A DNA stretch of 64,000 nucleotides, taken from NCBI GenBank assembly GCA_025345505.1, contig JANVCC010000077.1:3380446-3444445 (forward strand), given 5' to 3'. Below the pieces are notes generated by a model. That model was not told the DNA's origin, ran no database searches, and saw only the letters and a list, made by a program, of their open reading frames with translations. Every line of letters starts with the position of its first letter. Within the stretch, counting starts at the first letter, position 1. This stretch comes from Todiramphus chloris collaris. Taxonomy: Eukaryota > Chordata > Aves > Coraciiformes > Alcedinidae. The position numbers were made by a program, and so were the translations under genes. Shown here in pieces: positions 62,601-64,000 of the stretch.

Positions 62601-64000
62601 TCAATCTACCTGTTGTTGTGGGACAAGACTACACCCAACAAAATGAATTTTAAATTATTGGGGAGAAAGTAACAAAGGGAGAAATGTTCATTTTCAATGA
62701 GCAACAGAAGCAGAGCTAAGAGAAGACCTTTCTCAGAAGACATTCTTCCTCAGACTTGTCAGGAGGGTTTCAGGTGAGGACCTGTTGGCTAAGCCCTATT
62801 CTCATTTAACACAACTGGGAGCTTACTCACCTATAGGCAACCTCTGCCCAGTTGTCAACTGTCAGCCCAGCTTTCCACAGCACTGGCATCATCTGAGTAG
62901 GCAATAACAGTTTTATAATCCTCTGCAGGCTCCTGCCTGAGGCACTTGTTTAGTTTGCTTTACCTTAGATTTGGCCTTAAATTCACTGACAGGATTATGA
63001 GGACTCTCCTGTCAAAGCTCATAACACTAATGAATCTCAGAGTAACTCAATGATTTTCATAAAATCTCACCTCCAGGAGTATGTGAATTTCATGTGATTC
63101 ACTCTTTTACAAAGTATAGACTTAATAATTCTCATGGTTTTGGGAAAAAGCTGTAAACAAAAAAAAAACCAAACCTGGACATTGTATCTTAAAGACATGA
63201 AACTAGAAGAGCCATGAAATACTCCATAATTAATCTCAAAGATATAACATGTAATGCAAAAAAAAAAAAGAACATGCGAGAGTTCTGGGGGACCTGGCTT
63301 GTAGGTGCTGGTGTTGTTATGCTATATTTATAAAATGGGTGCTTTGTATCCACAGAGAGACAGTCCATCAGTGAGATAGGCTGAGCTGACTCCCCAGAGC
63401 TGTGTGTTCAGCAAAGGCCCCAGCAGCATCTGAGCAATTTAGCACTTTCCAGGAAGCCAGACAAACTAACACAGCCTGTTTATTTCCTCTTTCTTTCAGT
63501 ACTCCCACGCTGGTGCCTCTGCAAAGGAAAATATTGATGGATCTGAAATATGTACGACATAGGCTGGGAGTCCATGGCAGTCATCCCCTAGCAAGCTGTT
63601 TCTAAGGCTGTTTCCTTTAGTAAGTCCATGAATTATTCTCCATCTTTCTCTTACTCTTTTTCTCTGGGCATAGGAATTTGCCACCTGCTAAGGTGCTGCA
63701 CAATTACAACCACCAATGGCACAGAGGAAGAAACAGCAAAGTTTGCTTTACAGTAAAATGTTTGTAGAAGATTTCAAGATTCAGCAATGGACTCATTTCC
63801 CCACTTAAAAAAAGAAAGAGGAGAACAATATTTAGGGCCAGACTGTCAATTTTTTTTTAACTGAAATTTCTGTAGCCCTATTTAACTACTAGAGGGTGTT
63901 AGGATTCATTTCAAAGTTGACATGCCTCAAGATCCCTATTTATGCACTGAATATTTTTGAACCATAGCCTTCATCAGCTTGCCATGAAAGATAGCAAGGA
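59681..64000. other. Unique DNA with one GC-richer patch, no gene recognised
   Basis: A13-type run near 59991-60005, A12 at 63259-63269, and a 10-bp tandem pair (GATTACTGTT at 61364 and 61374). The patch 60590-60850 is visibly richer in G and C and contains an inverted repeat. Open stretches at 61718-61957 and 62336-62653 (+) have no recognised product and no convincing splice sites. Confidence 0.5.
60589..60626. repeat. Perfect 10-bp inverted repeat with 18-nt spacer
   Basis: CATGTCCAGG at 60589-60598 and CCTGGACATG at 60617-60626 are exact reverse complements. A third, nearly complete copy (CCTGGACAT) lies at 60763-60771. The surrounding sequence is GC-richer than its neighbours. It may be a hairpin in RNA or a paired protein-binding site. 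Confidence 0.9.

Noticed and set aside
1..64000. Standalone open frames of 60-140 codons throughout
   Set aside because: Most overlap others on both strands, lack Kozak or splice context and read as composition noise. Only CR1-derived frames and the listed exon candidates were kept.
1..64000. Prokaryotic features (operons, ribosome binding sites, CRISPR arrays, insertion sequences)
   Set aside because: Multiple CR1 LINE copies and long gene-free AT-rich DNA show a vertebrate nuclear genome. No regularly spaced direct repeats were found.
1..64000. Endogenous retrovirus or other integrated virus
   Set aside because: No LTR pair, primer-binding site, or gag/pol/env-like frame was seen. The only reverse-transcriptase sequence belongs to CR1.

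Overview
The window looks like avian nuclear DNA (a bird, or at least a close sauropsid), from an AT-rich gene desert or very large intron. The evidence is a set of CR1 LINE fragments typical of birds: 5'-truncated, encoding the C-terminal part of the reverse transcriptase, and ending in the avian CR1 3' terminus with its ATTCTRTG-type tail. Faint MIR/tRNA-type SINE relics and simple repeats also fit a vertebrate. I see no operons, no compact gene arrays, no CRISPR array, no LTR retrovirus, and no complete recognisable protein-coding gene.

Layout. 1-870: unique DNA ending in a polypurine/(GGGA)n tract. About 938-1931: a 5'-truncated CR1 on the + strand with two frameshifts. About 3506-3605: the 3' tip of a minus-strand CR1. 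3606-8596: unique DNA with a perfect 14-bp hairpin at 7045-7080 and an A23 run. About 8597-8730: a small + strand CR1 3' piece. 8731-18676: unique DNA with a MIR relic near 13650. About 18677-19187: a minus-strand CR1 keeping a 140-codon open frame. 19188-31959: unique DNA with low-complexity tracts, an A-rich 22-bp tandem repeat and a T30 run. About 31960-32806: the third large CR1 (+). 32807-58849: a long, mostly unique block holding the best candidate coding exons and two possible tRNA-derived SINE relics. About 58850-59430: a very diverged CR1 (+), followed by an old minus-strand CR1 tip at about 59570-59680. 59681-64000: unique DNA with a GC-richer patch near 60590-60850 that contains a perfect inverted repeat.

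Coding potential. Apart from the CR1 frames, the strongest exon-like stretch is on the minus strand at 42468-42747: 93 open codons, an AG at one edge, a good GT donor at the other, and local CpG-containing codons. I do not recognise the protein. Several weaker exon-like stretches lie on both strands. They are listed at low confidence because splice-like signals with 40-90 open codons arise by chance in 64 kb. Nothing supports a coherent multi-gene system, and I do not claim one.
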